64,000 nucleotides of DNA, taken from contig NZ_JASFDV010000014.1 of the NCBI RefSeq assembly GCF_030766825.1, positions 1 through 64,000 of the forward strand. The letters run 5' to 3'. The DNA is from Nocardiopsis sp. CC223A (GTDB lineage Bacteria; Actinomycetota; Actinomycetes; Streptosporangiales; Streptosporangiaceae). The notes under the pieces were generated by a model. The model searched no databases. It worked only from the letters and a program-made list of their open reading frames with translations, and was not told where the DNA came from. The position numbers were made by a program, and so were the translations under genes. The number at the start of each line of letters is the position of its first letter. Positions within the stretch are counted from its first letter, which is position 1. This document shows, piece after piece, positions 37,197 to 44,707 of the stretch.

Positions 37197-38125
37197 CCGT
37201 GATCGGATTCCTCGGGCTCGGCCACATGGGCGGGCCGATGGCGGCCAACCTGGTCCGGGCCGGGCACACGGTGACCGGCTTCGACCCGGTCCCGGAGGCG
37301 CTCGCCGCGGCGGCGTCGAACGGGGTGCGCCCGGCCGCCTCGGCGGCCGAGGCGGCCGCGGACGCCGACGTGGTGATCACGATGCTGCCCAGCGGGCGGC
37401 ACCTGCTGGCCGCCTACCGCGGCACCGGGGACGGGGACGGCACCCTCGGCCTGATCGCCGCGGCCCGCCCGGGCACGCTGTTCGTCGACTGCTCCACCGT
37501 GGACGTCGCCGACGCCCGTACGGCGGCCGCAGAGGCGGAGGCGGCCGGACACCGGGCGGTCGACGCCCCGGTGTCGGGCGGCGTGGCCGGTGCGGCCGCC
37601 GGAACGCTCACCTTCATGGTGGGCGCCCGGGAGGAGGTGTTCGCCCAGGTCGAGCCGTTGCTGTCGGCCATGGGCGGGCGCATCGTGCACTGCGGGGGCG
37701 CGGGCGGCGGCCAGGCCGCCAAGATCTGCAACAACATGGTGCTGGCGTCGTCGATGATCGCGGTGAGCGAGGCGTTCGTGCTCGGCGAGCGGCTGGGCCT
37801 GGACCACGAGGCGCTGTTCGACGTGATGTCCGCGTCCTCGGCGCAGTGCTGGTCGCTCACCACCTACTGCCCGGTGCCCGGGCCGGTGCCGACCAGCCCG
37901 GCCAACAACGACTACCGGCCCGGGTTCGCCGCGGCGCTGATGGCCAAGGACCTGGGCCTGGCGCTCAACGCGCTGCACGCCACCGGCACGGTGGCCGAGA
38001 TCGGTGCGCGGGCCGCCGAGGTCTACGCCGGGTTCGCCGAGAACGGCGGTGCGGGCCGGGACTTCTCCGCGGTCGTGGAGGAGGTCCGCGCCCGCGGCGG
38101 GGACTCCCGCGACGGGAACGTCTGA
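37193..38125 (+). CDS. mmsB: 3-hydroxyisobutyrate dehydrogenase
   Basis: A 310-residue beta-hydroxyacid dehydrogenase that makes methylmalonate semialdehyde, the substrate of mmsA. It shows the Rossmann start VIGFLGLGHMGGPMAANLV, DAPVSGGVAGAAAGTLTFM (substrate loop), GGGQAAKICNNMVLASSM with the catalytic Lys (GQAAKICNN) and LMAKDLGLAL. GTG 37193 is five bases after GGGAGG and overlaps the hydrolase stop (GTGA). It ends the operon; a 17-bp stem terminator follows at once. Together with the preceding genes it covers isobutyryl-CoA to propionyl-CoA. Confidence 0.94.
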   Translation: MTVIGFLGLGHMGGPMAANLVRAGHTVTGFDPVPEALAAAASNGVRPAASAAEAAADADVVITMLPSGRHLLAAYRGTGDGDGTLGLIAAARPGTLFVDCSTVDVADARTAAAEAEAAGHRAVDAPVSGGVAGAAAGTLTFMVGAREEVFAQVEPLLSAMGGRIVHCGGAGGGQAAKICNNMVLASSMIAVSEAFVLGERLGLDHEALFDVMSASSAQCWSLTTYCPVPGPVPTSPANNDYRPGFAAALMAKDLGLALNALHATGTVAEIGARAAEVYAGFAENGGAGRDFSAVVEEVRARGGDSRDGNV

Positions 38126-38128
38126 GGC

Positions 38129-38170
38129 GGTGGGTGCCCGCCGCGAACGGTATCGCGGCGGGCACCCACC
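38129..38170 (+). terminator. Strong hairpin terminator of the mms operon
   Basis: A perfect 17-bp stem (38129-38145 with 38154-38170, GGTGGGTGCCC...) with an eight-base loop, starting three bases after the mmsB stop. It lacks a T-run, as is usual for high-GC actinomycetes. Confidence 0.88.
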
Positions 38171-38640
38171 CGGCCCGGGGCCGCCGACCGGCTTCGGCGT
38201 CCCCGGGTTCCGGTGCCGGGGCCGGGACCCGGGACGGCCGGTCCCTTGAGAAGGCCGTGAGGGTGGCCTCCGGCCGCTGGGCGCCGTGGTCCTGGAGGGG
38301 GGCGAAGTCCGCCGCGTTGTCGAACGCGACCCCGTGGTCCTTGCCGTCCACGGTGTTCCGGTGGAAGACCGCCGCGTACCGGTTGGCGGCCTGGTCCGGA
38401 TGGAACCCGTCCGGGCCGTCGGCGTCCGCCCGGCTGCGCCGGTCGGTAGTTCGGGCAGCGGATCGGTCGGCCCCGGGGTGGCCGAGGGTGTTCGCCCGGG
38501 GCCCGCGCCGTCCGCGGCAAGGGGGGCGCACGCGATCCGGAGCACTTTTCCGATCGCGGCCGGTGACACCCGCCACTGGTCCGCGCGGGCTCCGAGTCCT
38601 AGGGTGTAGGCGATCCGGAGGCCGGGACCGAGGAGAAGCC
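38171..38640. other. Intergenic region holding a decayed gene fragment
   Basis: No intact gene lies between the mms terminator and the dienelactone hydrolase. The minus strand at 38250-38417 encodes a recognisable GH64 fragment (separate entry). Immediately before the hydrolase, CCTAGGGTGTAGG around 38600 resembles a -10 region, and GAGGAGAAG supplies its RBS. Confidence 0.55.
38250..38417 (-). pseudogene. Remnant of a GH64 beta-1,3-glucanase C-terminus
   Basis: The minus strand reads DQAANRYAAVFHRNTVDGKD, followed by HGVAFDNAADFAPLQDHG and EATLTAF. From memory this resembles the C-terminal part of family GH64 (laminaripentaose-producing) glucanases, where a NHYA...DGKAYGFAFDDV...DG pattern occurs. 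There is no start, no signal peptide and no catalytic core in any frame nearby; the flanking translation is low-complexity. It is read as the last ~55 codons of a lost secreted enzyme. Confidence 0.55.
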
Positions 38641-39375
38641 GTGGCGAAGATCGACCTCAGTGAGTACACCCGGGGCGGGGAGGGCTCTCCCCATCTGCGC
38701 GCCTACCTCGCCGTCCCCGAGGGCGAGGGGCCCTGGCCCGGCGTCGTCATCACCCACGAGGCCTGGGGCGTCGACGAGCAGATGCGCGCCCACGCCGACC
38801 GGCTGGCCCGGCTCGGCTACCTCACCATCGTCCCGGACCTGTACAGCGAGGGCGGCATGGCCCGCTGTGTGGTCAAGGTGATCATGTCCATGCGCTCCGG
38901 GCGCGGGCGCGCCATCGTCGACATCGCCGCCGCCAAGCGGTGGCTGCTGGACCGGGACGACTGCACCGGCCGGATCGGTGTGGTCGGGTTCTGCATGGGC
39001 GGCGGGTTCGCCCTGGCCACCGTCGCGGACTTCGACGCATCCGCCGTCAACTACGGGTTCACGCCCAAGAAGCTGGAACGCAGCCTGGACCGGGCCTGTC
39101 CGGTGGTGGGCAGTTTCGGCGACCGCGACGCGGGTCTGCGCAGGGCCGCCGACGAACTGCGCGCCACCCTGGACGCCGCGGGCGTCGTCAACGACATCAA
39201 GGAGTACCCCGGGGCCGGGCACTCCTTCCTCAACGAGGCGCCCAACGGGCCGAGGATCCTGCGCGCCGTGTTCCGGGCCATGCACACCGGGCCGCACCCG
39301 GAGTCGGCGGTCGACGCCTGGCAGCGGATCGACGCCTTCCTCACCGAGCACCTGGCCGCCCCCTCCGAGCCCTGA
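38641..39375 (+). CDS. Dienelactone hydrolase family protein
   Basis: A 244-residue alpha/beta hydrolase. The nucleophile elbow is GFCMGGGFAL with Cys in place of Ser, as in classic dienelactone hydrolase; the Asp (GSFGDRDAGL) and His (GAGHSFLNE) complete the triad. The N-terminal PGVVITHEAWGVDEQMRAHADRL is family-typical, with a conserved Glu. It hydrolyses small lactones or esters; no aromatic-degradation genes are adjacent, so its substrate is open. GTG 38641 follows GAGGAG. A hairpin terminator follows the stop. Confidence 0.92.
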   Translation: MAKIDLSEYTRGGEGSPHLRAYLAVPEGEGPWPGVVITHEAWGVDEQMRAHADRLARLGYLTIVPDLYSEGGMARCVVKVIMSMRSGRGRAIVDIAAAKRWLLDRDDCTGRIGVVGFCMGGGFALATVADFDASAVNYGFTPKKLERSLDRACPVVGSFGDRDAGLRRAADELRATLDAAGVVNDIKEYPGAGHSFLNEAPNGPRILRAVFRAMHTGPHPESAVDAWQRIDAFLTEHLAAPSEP

Positions 39376-39380
39376 GACGG

Positions 39381-39408
39381 GCGGGGCCGGTGCACGCACC
39401 GGCCCCGC
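39381..39408. terminator. Palindromic terminator between convergent genes
   Basis: GCGGGGCCGGTGC (39381-39393) is followed by AC and by its exact complement (39396-39408). It starts five bases after the dienelactone hydrolase stop; because it is symmetrical it could also serve the convergent prp operon. Confidence 0.8.
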
Positions 39409-39419
39409 GGGAGAGGGCC

Positions 39420-39540
39420 GCGGCCGCGGATCGTCCGTAAACGGGGGATCCGCGGCCGAGGGCCGTCCGTAAGCGGGAGGTTCGCTGCCGCGGGCCGTCC
39501 GTAAGCGGGAGGTTCGCGGCCGAGGACCGTCCGTTGAGGG
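39420..39540. repeat. 32-bp tandem repeat, about 3.8 copies
   Basis: Units begin at 39420, 39452, 39484 and 39516 (the last is 25 bases). Shared core: CCGTCCGTAAGCGGGAGG in copies 2 and 3, with small changes in 1 and 4. The block lies between the convergent dienelactone hydrolase and prpC genes and is non-coding. The unit carries the short inverted motif GCGGCCGC in copy 1. Confidence 0.88.
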
Positions 39541-39581
39541 CGGTGGCGGGTGACGGGCGGGTCGTGGCCGCCGGGCGGGCC

Positions 39582-40718
39582 TCAGCCCGTCGGCCGCCGG
39601 GCGGGCGGCGGGACCGGGCGGCGCTCCCGGCCCGTGTAGTCGCTCAGCGGCCGGATGAGGGCGTTGGCCGCCTGCTGCTCCAGGATGTGCGCCGTCCATC
39701 CGGTGATCCGCGCCATCACGAACAGCGGCGTGAACGTCGGGATGTCGAAGCCCATCAGGTGGTAGGCGGGCCCCGCCGGGTAGTCCAGGTTCGGGTGGAT
39801 GCCCTTGCGGTCCAGCATCGCCCGCGCCAGCTCCCGGTACAGCTCCATCAGCCCGTCCGCGCCCTTGAGCCCCGCCATGGTCTCCAGCGCCGCGTGCATG
39901 GTCGGGACCCGCGAGTCCCCGTTCTTGTACACCCGGTGCCCGAAGCCCATGATCCTGCGCTTCTCGGCCAGGGCCGCGTCCAGCCAGGCGCCGGCGCGGT
40001 CCGCGCTCCCGATCTCCTGGAACATGTGCATGACCGCCTCGTTGGCGCCGCCGTGCAGCGGGCCCTTGAGCGCCCCGACCGCGGCCGTCACCGAGCTGTA
40101 GATGTCCGACAGCGTGGAGGTCACCACCCGCGCCGTGAACGTCGACGCGTTGAAGCTGTGCTCGGCGTACAGCACCATCGACGTCTCGAAGCAGCGCACG
40201 ACCTCGGCCGCGGGCACCTCCCCGAAGCACATGTGGAAGAAGTTCTCCACCAGGTCCAGGCCGGGGTCCGGCGGGATCGGGTCCAGTCCGCGGCGGCGCC
40301 GGTGGTCGGCGGCCACCACCACCGGCAGCCGGGCCAGCATCCGCTCGGCCTTGACCCGGTTGGCCCCGGGGGAGCCGTCCCCCTCCAGCGGGTCGTCCGC
40401 GCCCAGGTAGCTCACGGCGGTGCGCAGCACGTCCATGGGGTGGGCGGTCTCCGGCAGCCGCCGCAGCAGCTCCAGGGTGTGCCGGTCCAGGGCCCGGTGC
40501 GCCCGCTCGCGCGAGGTGAAGGCGCGCAGCTGGGCGGCGTCGGGCAGCTCCCCGTCCCACAGCAGGTACGCGACCTCCTCGAACGTGCAGGAGGCGGCCA
40601 GGTCCTGCACCGGGTAGCCGCGGTAGGTGAGGGAGTTGGTGGTCTGGTCCACCATGGAGATCTCGGTGGTGTCCACCACCACCCCGGCCAGGCCCTTGCG
40701 GATCGCCGTGTCGCTCAT
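39582..40718 (-). CDS. prpC: 2-methylcitrate synthase/citrate synthase
   Basis: A 378-residue citrate-synthase-fold enzyme, ~50 residues shorter than gltA and lacking its N-terminal domain. It shows RGYPVQDLA, GPLHGGANEAVM, IMGFGHRVYKNGDSR and NLDYPAGPAYHLMGF. It condenses propionyl-CoA with oxaloacetate to 2-methylcitrate, and such enzymes usually accept acetyl-CoA too. The placement after prpB (16-base gap) and prpD identifies the methylcitrate cycle. ATG 40718. The C-terminus ends in a short Arg/Pro-rich tail. Confidence 0.94.
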   Translation of the reverse strand: MSDTAIRKGLAGVVVDTTEISMVDQTTNSLTYRGYPVQDLAASCTFEEVAYLLWDGELPDAAQLRAFTSRERAHRALDRHTLELLRRLPETAHPMDVLRTAVSYLGADDPLEGDGSPGANRVKAERMLARLPVVVAADHRRRRGLDPIPPDPGLDLVENFFHMCFGEVPAAEVVRCFETSMVLYAEHSFNASTFTARVVTSTLSDIYSSVTAAVGALKGPLHGGANEAVMHMFQEIGSADRAGAWLDAALAEKRRIMGFGHRVYKNGDSRVPTMHAALETMAGLKGADGLMELYRELARAMLDRKGIHPNLDYPAGPAYHLMGFDIPTFTPLFVMARITGWTAHILEQQAANALIRPLSDYTGRERRPVPPPARRPTG

Positions 40719-40734
40719 CGTGTCACCACATCCG

Positions 40735-41628
40735 TTAGAGAGTGAAGTCGTACACGTCGCCGTCGAAGGCGTTGTACGCGCGGTAGTCGAGGAGCTCGTA
40801 GAGGCGGGCCCGGGTCTGCATCCGGTCCACGAGGCCGGCCTGGGTGCCCTCGTCGCGCAGCGCCCGCAGCCCCTCCTCCACGGCGCCCATGGCCAGGCGC
40901 AGGGTGGTGACCGGGTAGATCACCAGGTTGAGCCCGAGGGACTCCAGCCGTTCGGCGGTGAGCAGCTCGCTCTTGCCGAACTCGGTCATGTTGGCCAGCA
41001 GCGGCACGTCGACCGCCTTGCGGAACGCCTCGAAGTCGGCGGGGCCGCGCATCGCCTCGGGGAAGACCATGTCGGCCCCGGCGTCGACGTAGGCCCTGGA
41101 CCGCTCGATGGCGGCGTCCAGGCCCTCCACCCCGGCGGCGTCGGTGCGCGCGCAGATGACGAACCCGTCGTCGCGGCGGGCGGACACCGCGGCACGGATG
41201 CGGCGCACCATCTCGTCGGTGCCGACCACGGACTTGCCGTCCAGGTGACCGCAGCGCTTGGGGGCGACCTGGTCCTCCAGGTGGCAGCCGGCCAGCCCGG
41301 CGTCCTCCAGCGCCTGTACGGTGCGGGCGGCGTTCATGGGCTCGCCGAACCCGGTGTCGGCGTCGATGACCACGGGCAGGTCGGTGACCCGGGCGATCTG
41401 GGCGCCCCGCCCGGCCACCTCGGGCAGGGTGGTCAGGCCGATGTCGGGCAGCGCCAGGTCGGCGGCGATGACCGCGCCGGACACGTACGCCCCGTCGAAG
41501 CCCAGCTCCTGGATCAGGACGGCGGTCAGCGGGTTCATCGCCCCGGGGACCCGCAGCAGGCGGCCCGAGGCCAGGTCCTCGCGCAGGCGGCGGCGCTTCT
41601 CGCGGGGTGCGACGGTGGAGTGCAGCAT
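40735..41628 (-). CDS. prpB: Methylisocitrate lyase
   Basis: A 297-residue isocitrate-lyase-superfamily enzyme that splits 2-methylisocitrate into pyruvate and succinate. The fold markers are VPGAMNPLTAVLIQELGFDG, DADTGFGEPMNAARTV (metal-binding Asp pair), HLEDQVAPKRCGHLDGK with the KRCGH active-site loop, and ICARTDA. The KRCGH cysteine motif is diagnostic of this family. Its ATG (41628) shares a base with the prpD stop (TGATG), so translation is coupled. Confidence 0.96.
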   Translation of the reverse strand: MLHSTVAPREKRRRLREDLASGRLLRVPGAMNPLTAVLIQELGFDGAYVSGAVIAADLALPDIGLTTLPEVAGRGAQIARVTDLPVVIDADTGFGEPMNAARTVQALEDAGLAGCHLEDQVAPKRCGHLDGKSVVGTDEMVRRIRAAVSARRDDGFVICARTDAAGVEGLDAAIERSRAYVDAGADMVFPEAMRGPADFEAFRKAVDVPLLANMTEFGKSELLTAERLESLGLNLVIYPVTTLRLAMGAVEEGLRALRDEGTQAGLVDRMQTRARLYELLDYRAYNAFDGDVYDFTL

Positions 41629-43127
41629 CAGAAGATCCCCTTGCTCCCGGAGGCGCCGAGCGGCTCGGCGGCGGTGAGGGTCAGCGCCCGCACCTCGTCC
41701 GCGGTCAGGTCGGGCAGGCGCTCCACCAGGTCCAGGAAGCGGTCCTGCTCGTCGGTGGTGACCACGCCGTCGGCGAGGGTGCGCAGCTTGGCGACGTAGT
41801 CGGGGCGGGTGAACGGGCGGGCGCCCAGCGGGTGGGCGTCGGCCATGGCGATCTCGTCCTCGATGACCGAGCCGTCGACCAGCTCCACCACGACGCGGCC
41901 GCCGAAGGCCTTCACCGCCGGGTCGGCGGAGTGGTACCGGCGGGTCCACTCCGGGTCCTCCACCGTGGAGACCTTGTGCCACAGCTCGACGGTGTCGGGG
42001 CGGGCCGCCCGCTCGGGGGCGTAGGACCGCTCGTGGTGCCAGGTGCCGTCCTGGAGGGCCACCGCGAAGATGTAGGCGATGGAGTGGTCCAGGGTCTCCC
42101 GGCTGGCCGTCGGGTCCATCTTCTGCGGGTCGCCCGAGCCGGTGCCGATCACGTGATGCGTGTGGTGGCTGGTGTGGATGGTGACCGAGCGGACCTTCGC
42201 GGTGTCGCCGATCCCGGGCCCCAGCCGCCGGGCCAGGTCGATGAGGGCCTGGCTCTGGTACTCGGCGGAGTGCTCCTTGGTGTAGGTCTCCAGGATGCCG
42301 CGCTTGGGCTCGCCCGGGCCGGGCAGCTCCACGGTGTACTCGGCGCCGGGGCCGCCCAGCAGGTACGCGATGAACCCGTCCTCGCCCTCGTAGGCGGGGG
42401 AGGGCGCACCCTCGCCGCGCATCGCGCGGTCCGCGGCCTCCACGGCGACCTTCCCGGCGAACGCCGGGGCGTAGGCCTTCCAGCTGGAGATCTCGCCCTT
42501 GCGGGACTGGCGCGTGGTGGTGGTCAGGTGCAGCGCCTGCTGGACCGCCTGGTAGGTGGTCTCGGTGTCCAGCCCGAGCAGGGTGCCGATCCCGGCGGCG
42601 GCCGAGGGTCCCAGGTGCGCGATGTGGTCGATCTTGTGCTCGTGCAGGCAGATGCCGCGCACCAGCGCCACCTGGATCTCGTACCCGGTGGCGATGCCCC
42701 GCAGCAGGTCGCGTCCGGTGCGGCCGGTGTGCTGGGCGACGGCCAGGACCGGGGGGATGTTGTCGCCGGGGTGCGAGTAGTCGGCGGCCAGGTAGGTGTC
42801 GTGGAAGTCCAGCTCGCGCACGGCCACCCCGTTGGCCCAGGCGGCCCACTCGGGGGACAGCCGCACGTTCGCGGGCAGGCCCGCCACGGCGGCGCCGGGC
42901 GCCGCCGGGTGGCGCAGTGCCTGGTCGCGGGCGCTCACCACGGGGCGGCGGTGCAGGGAGGCGGCGGAGACCGCGGCGTTGTCGATGATCCGGTTGCCGA
43001 TCATCTCGACCACGTCGGCGTCGAGCTCCACCGGGTCGGTCGCCACCGCGGCGATCCGGTGGGCGAGCTGTTCCTCCCCGGGCGGACCCTCGGAACTGCG
43101 GTGGACACGGACGGTGTAACGGACCAT
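41628..43127 (-). CDS. prpD: 2-methylcitrate dehydratase (MmgE/PrpD family)
   Basis: A 499-residue PrpD protein that dehydrates 2-methylcitrate. Visible segments: [39 protein letters not shown] with SHPGDNIPP, the [16 protein letters not shown] helix, [19 protein letters not shown] and the C-terminal [13 protein letters not shown]. These are conserved in MmgE/PrpD. ATG 43127 is chosen because GAAGGG lies six bases upstream; the ATG at 43133 falls on that RBS. It is the first gene of prpDBC and is divergent from the regulator prpR; the 170-base gap carries candidate operators. Confidence 0.94.
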   Translation of the reverse strand: MVRYTVRVHRSSEGPPGEEQLAHRIAAVATDPVELDADVVEMIGNRIIDNAAVSAASLHRRPVVSARDQALRHPAAPGAAVAGLPANVRLSPEWAAWANGVAVRELDFHDTYLAADYSHPGDNIPPVLAVAQHTGRTGRDLLRGIATGYEIQVALVRGICLHEHKIDHIAHLGPSAAAGIGTLLGLDTETTYQAVQQALHLTTTTRQSRKGEISSWKAYAPAFAGKVAVEAADRAMRGEGAPSPAYEGEDGFIAYLLGGPGAEYTVELPGPGEPKRGILETYTKEHSAEYQSQALIDLARRLGPGIGDTAKVRSVTIHTSHHTHHVIGTGSGDPQKMDPTASRETLDHSIAYIFAVALQDGTWHHERSYAPERAARPDTVELWHKVSTVEDPEWTRRYHSADPAVKAFGGRVVVELVDGSVIEDEIAMADAHPLGARPFTRPDYVAKLRTLADGVVTTDEQDRFLDLVERLPDLTADEVRALTLTAAEPLGASGSKGIF

Positions 43128-43204
43128 GGTCATCCCTTCGCGGCGGTCGCTGTGCAACGAGAGTCGCATGCCGTCATCGCAGGTGAAAGGCCCTGAAAAT
43201 GCTG

Positions 43205-43275
43205 GATTCCGCTAATCTTCGACGGCGTTTTCGCTAATCTTGCCAAGCCTCTGGAAGACACTTTCGGGTTAGCCT
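43205..43275. promoter_or_regulatory. Candidate PrpR operators in the prpD-prpR intergenic region
   Basis: The 9-mer GCTAATCTT occurs at 43211-43219 and again at 43233-43241, 22 bases (about two helical turns) apart. It is followed by CTTGCCAAG, a short palindrome, at 43239-43247. This spacing and location between divergent prpD and prpR fit a regulator that binds both promoters. The site is inferred, not matched to a known consensus. Confidence 0.55.
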
Positions 43276-43297
43276 GGTGCGGACGAGAGGGGACGCC

Positions 43298-44707
43298 GTG
43301 CGCAAGGTCTTCGCGGGGGCGCGGCTGCGGCGGCTGCGCCAGGAGCGTTCGCTCAACCAGGCCGAACTCGCCCGGGAGCTGGGCATCTCGGCCGCCTACC
43401 TCAACCAGATGGAGCACAACCACCGACCGCTGAGCGTGCCGGTGCTGCTGCGCATCACCGAGGCGTTCGGGGTGGACCCGGCGTTCTTCGCCGCCGAGGA
43501 CACCACCCGGACCGTCGCGGAACTGCGCGAGGCCCTGGTGGACGTCCCCACCGGCGACCAGGTCACCCCCGGGGAGCTGGCCGAGCTGGCCGGGTCCATG
43601 CCCGGGGTCGCGCGTGCCCTCCTCGACCTGCACCGCCGCTACCGCGACGCCTCCGCGCAGGCGGCCGCGCTGGCCGAGGGGCGCGGCGCCGCGGCGGCGG
43701 CCGCGCCGATGGCGTACGAACAGGTCCGGGACTTCTTCTATGAGCGCCACAACTACATCGGCGAGCTGGACGAGTGCGCCGAGGGGCTGGCCCGGGAGGA
43801 GGGGGCCGTCCCCGGCAGACCCCGCGAGGCGCTGGCGCGGCTGCTGTCCGAGCGGCACGGGGTGCGGGTGGAGACCCGCGACGGCGGCGACCGGCGGCGG
43901 TCCTACGACTCCGAGCGTCGGGTGCTCACCCTCGCCTCCCGGCTGCGCCCGGGGCAACAGGCCTTCCAGATGGCCACCCAGTTCGCTTTCCTGGAGTACG
44001 GCGACCTGCTGACGGAGCTGGCGCGCGGGGAGGAGCTGCTCACCGGGCAGGCCGAGCGGCTGGCGCGGATCGGGCTGGCCGACTACTTCGCCGGGGCGTT
44101 CGTGCTGCCCTACCGCGAGTTCCACGCGGCGGCCGAGGCCGAGCGCTACGACATCGAACTGCTCGCCGACCGGTTCGGGGTGGGGTTCGAGACGGTGTGC
44201 CACCGGCTGTCCACGCTCCAGCGGCCCCGGCTGACCGGGGTGCCGTTCTCGTTCGTGCGGGTGGACCGGGCCGGGAACATGTCCAAGCGGCAGTCGGCCA
44301 CCGGGTTCCACTTCTCCCGCTCCGGCGGCACCTGCCCGCTGTGGAACGTGTACGCGGCGTTCTCCGCCCCGGGGGCGGTCCAGACGCAGATCGCGGAGAT
44401 GCCCGACGGGCGCTCGTACTTCTGGGTCGCCCGCACGGTGGGGCGCCGGTACGGCGGGCACCGGGGCCCGGGCAGGGCGTTCGCGGTCGGGCTGGGCTGC
44501 GAGCTGCGGCACGCACACCGGCTGGTCTACTCGGCGGGGCTCGCGCTGGACGACCCGCGCGCGGCCACCCCGATCGGTATGGGCTGCAAGGTGTGCGACC
44601 GCCCGGCCTGCCCGCAGCGCGCCTTCCCCCCGGCGGGGCGGCCGCTGCTGATCAACGAGAACGTCGGCTCCGTCGCCCCCTACCCGGTGGCGGACCCCCG
44701 GCCCTGA
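43298..44707 (+). CDS. prpR: PrpR-type XRE/ScfR transcriptional regulator
   Basis: A 469-residue regulator of the short-chain fatty acid type, close to the size of mycobacterial PrpR (Rv1129c). The N-terminal XRE helix-turn-helix reads RLRRLRQERSLNQAELAREL then GISAAYLNQMEHNHRPLS. The middle has an ImmA/IrrE-like region (QMATQFAFLEYGDLL and ADYFAGAFVLPYREF) without the HExxH protease motif. The C-terminal DUF2083-type domain carries Cys residues (GCKVCDRPACPQRAFPP) that in PrpR relatives bind an Fe-S cluster. It probably activates prpDBC in response to propionyl-CoA. GTG 43298 has AGAGGGGA six bases upstream. Confidence 0.93.
   Translation: MRKVFAGARLRRLRQERSLNQAELARELGISAAYLNQMEHNHRPLSVPVLLRITEAFGVDPAFFAAEDTTRTVAELREALVDVPTGDQVTPGELAELAGSMPGVARALLDLHRRYRDASAQAAALAEGRGAAAAAAPMAYEQVRDFFYERHNYIGELDECAEGLAREEGAVPGRPREALARLLSERHGVRVETRDGGDRRRSYDSERRVLTLASRLRPGQQAFQMATQFAFLEYGDLLTELARGEELLTGQAERLARIGLADYFAGAFVLPYREFHAAAEAERYDIELLADRFGVGFETVCHRLSTLQRPRLTGVPFSFVRVDRAGNMSKRQSATGFHFSRSGGTCPLWNVYAAFSAPGAVQTQIAEMPDGRSYFWVARTVGRRYGGHRGPGRAFAVGLGCELRHAHRLVYSAGLALDDPRAATPIGMGCKVCDRPACPQRAFPPAGRPLLINENVGSVAPYPVADPRP

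Noticed and set aside
39420-39540. CRISPR array
   Set aside because: Direct repeats follow one another without unique spacers and no cas genes are near.
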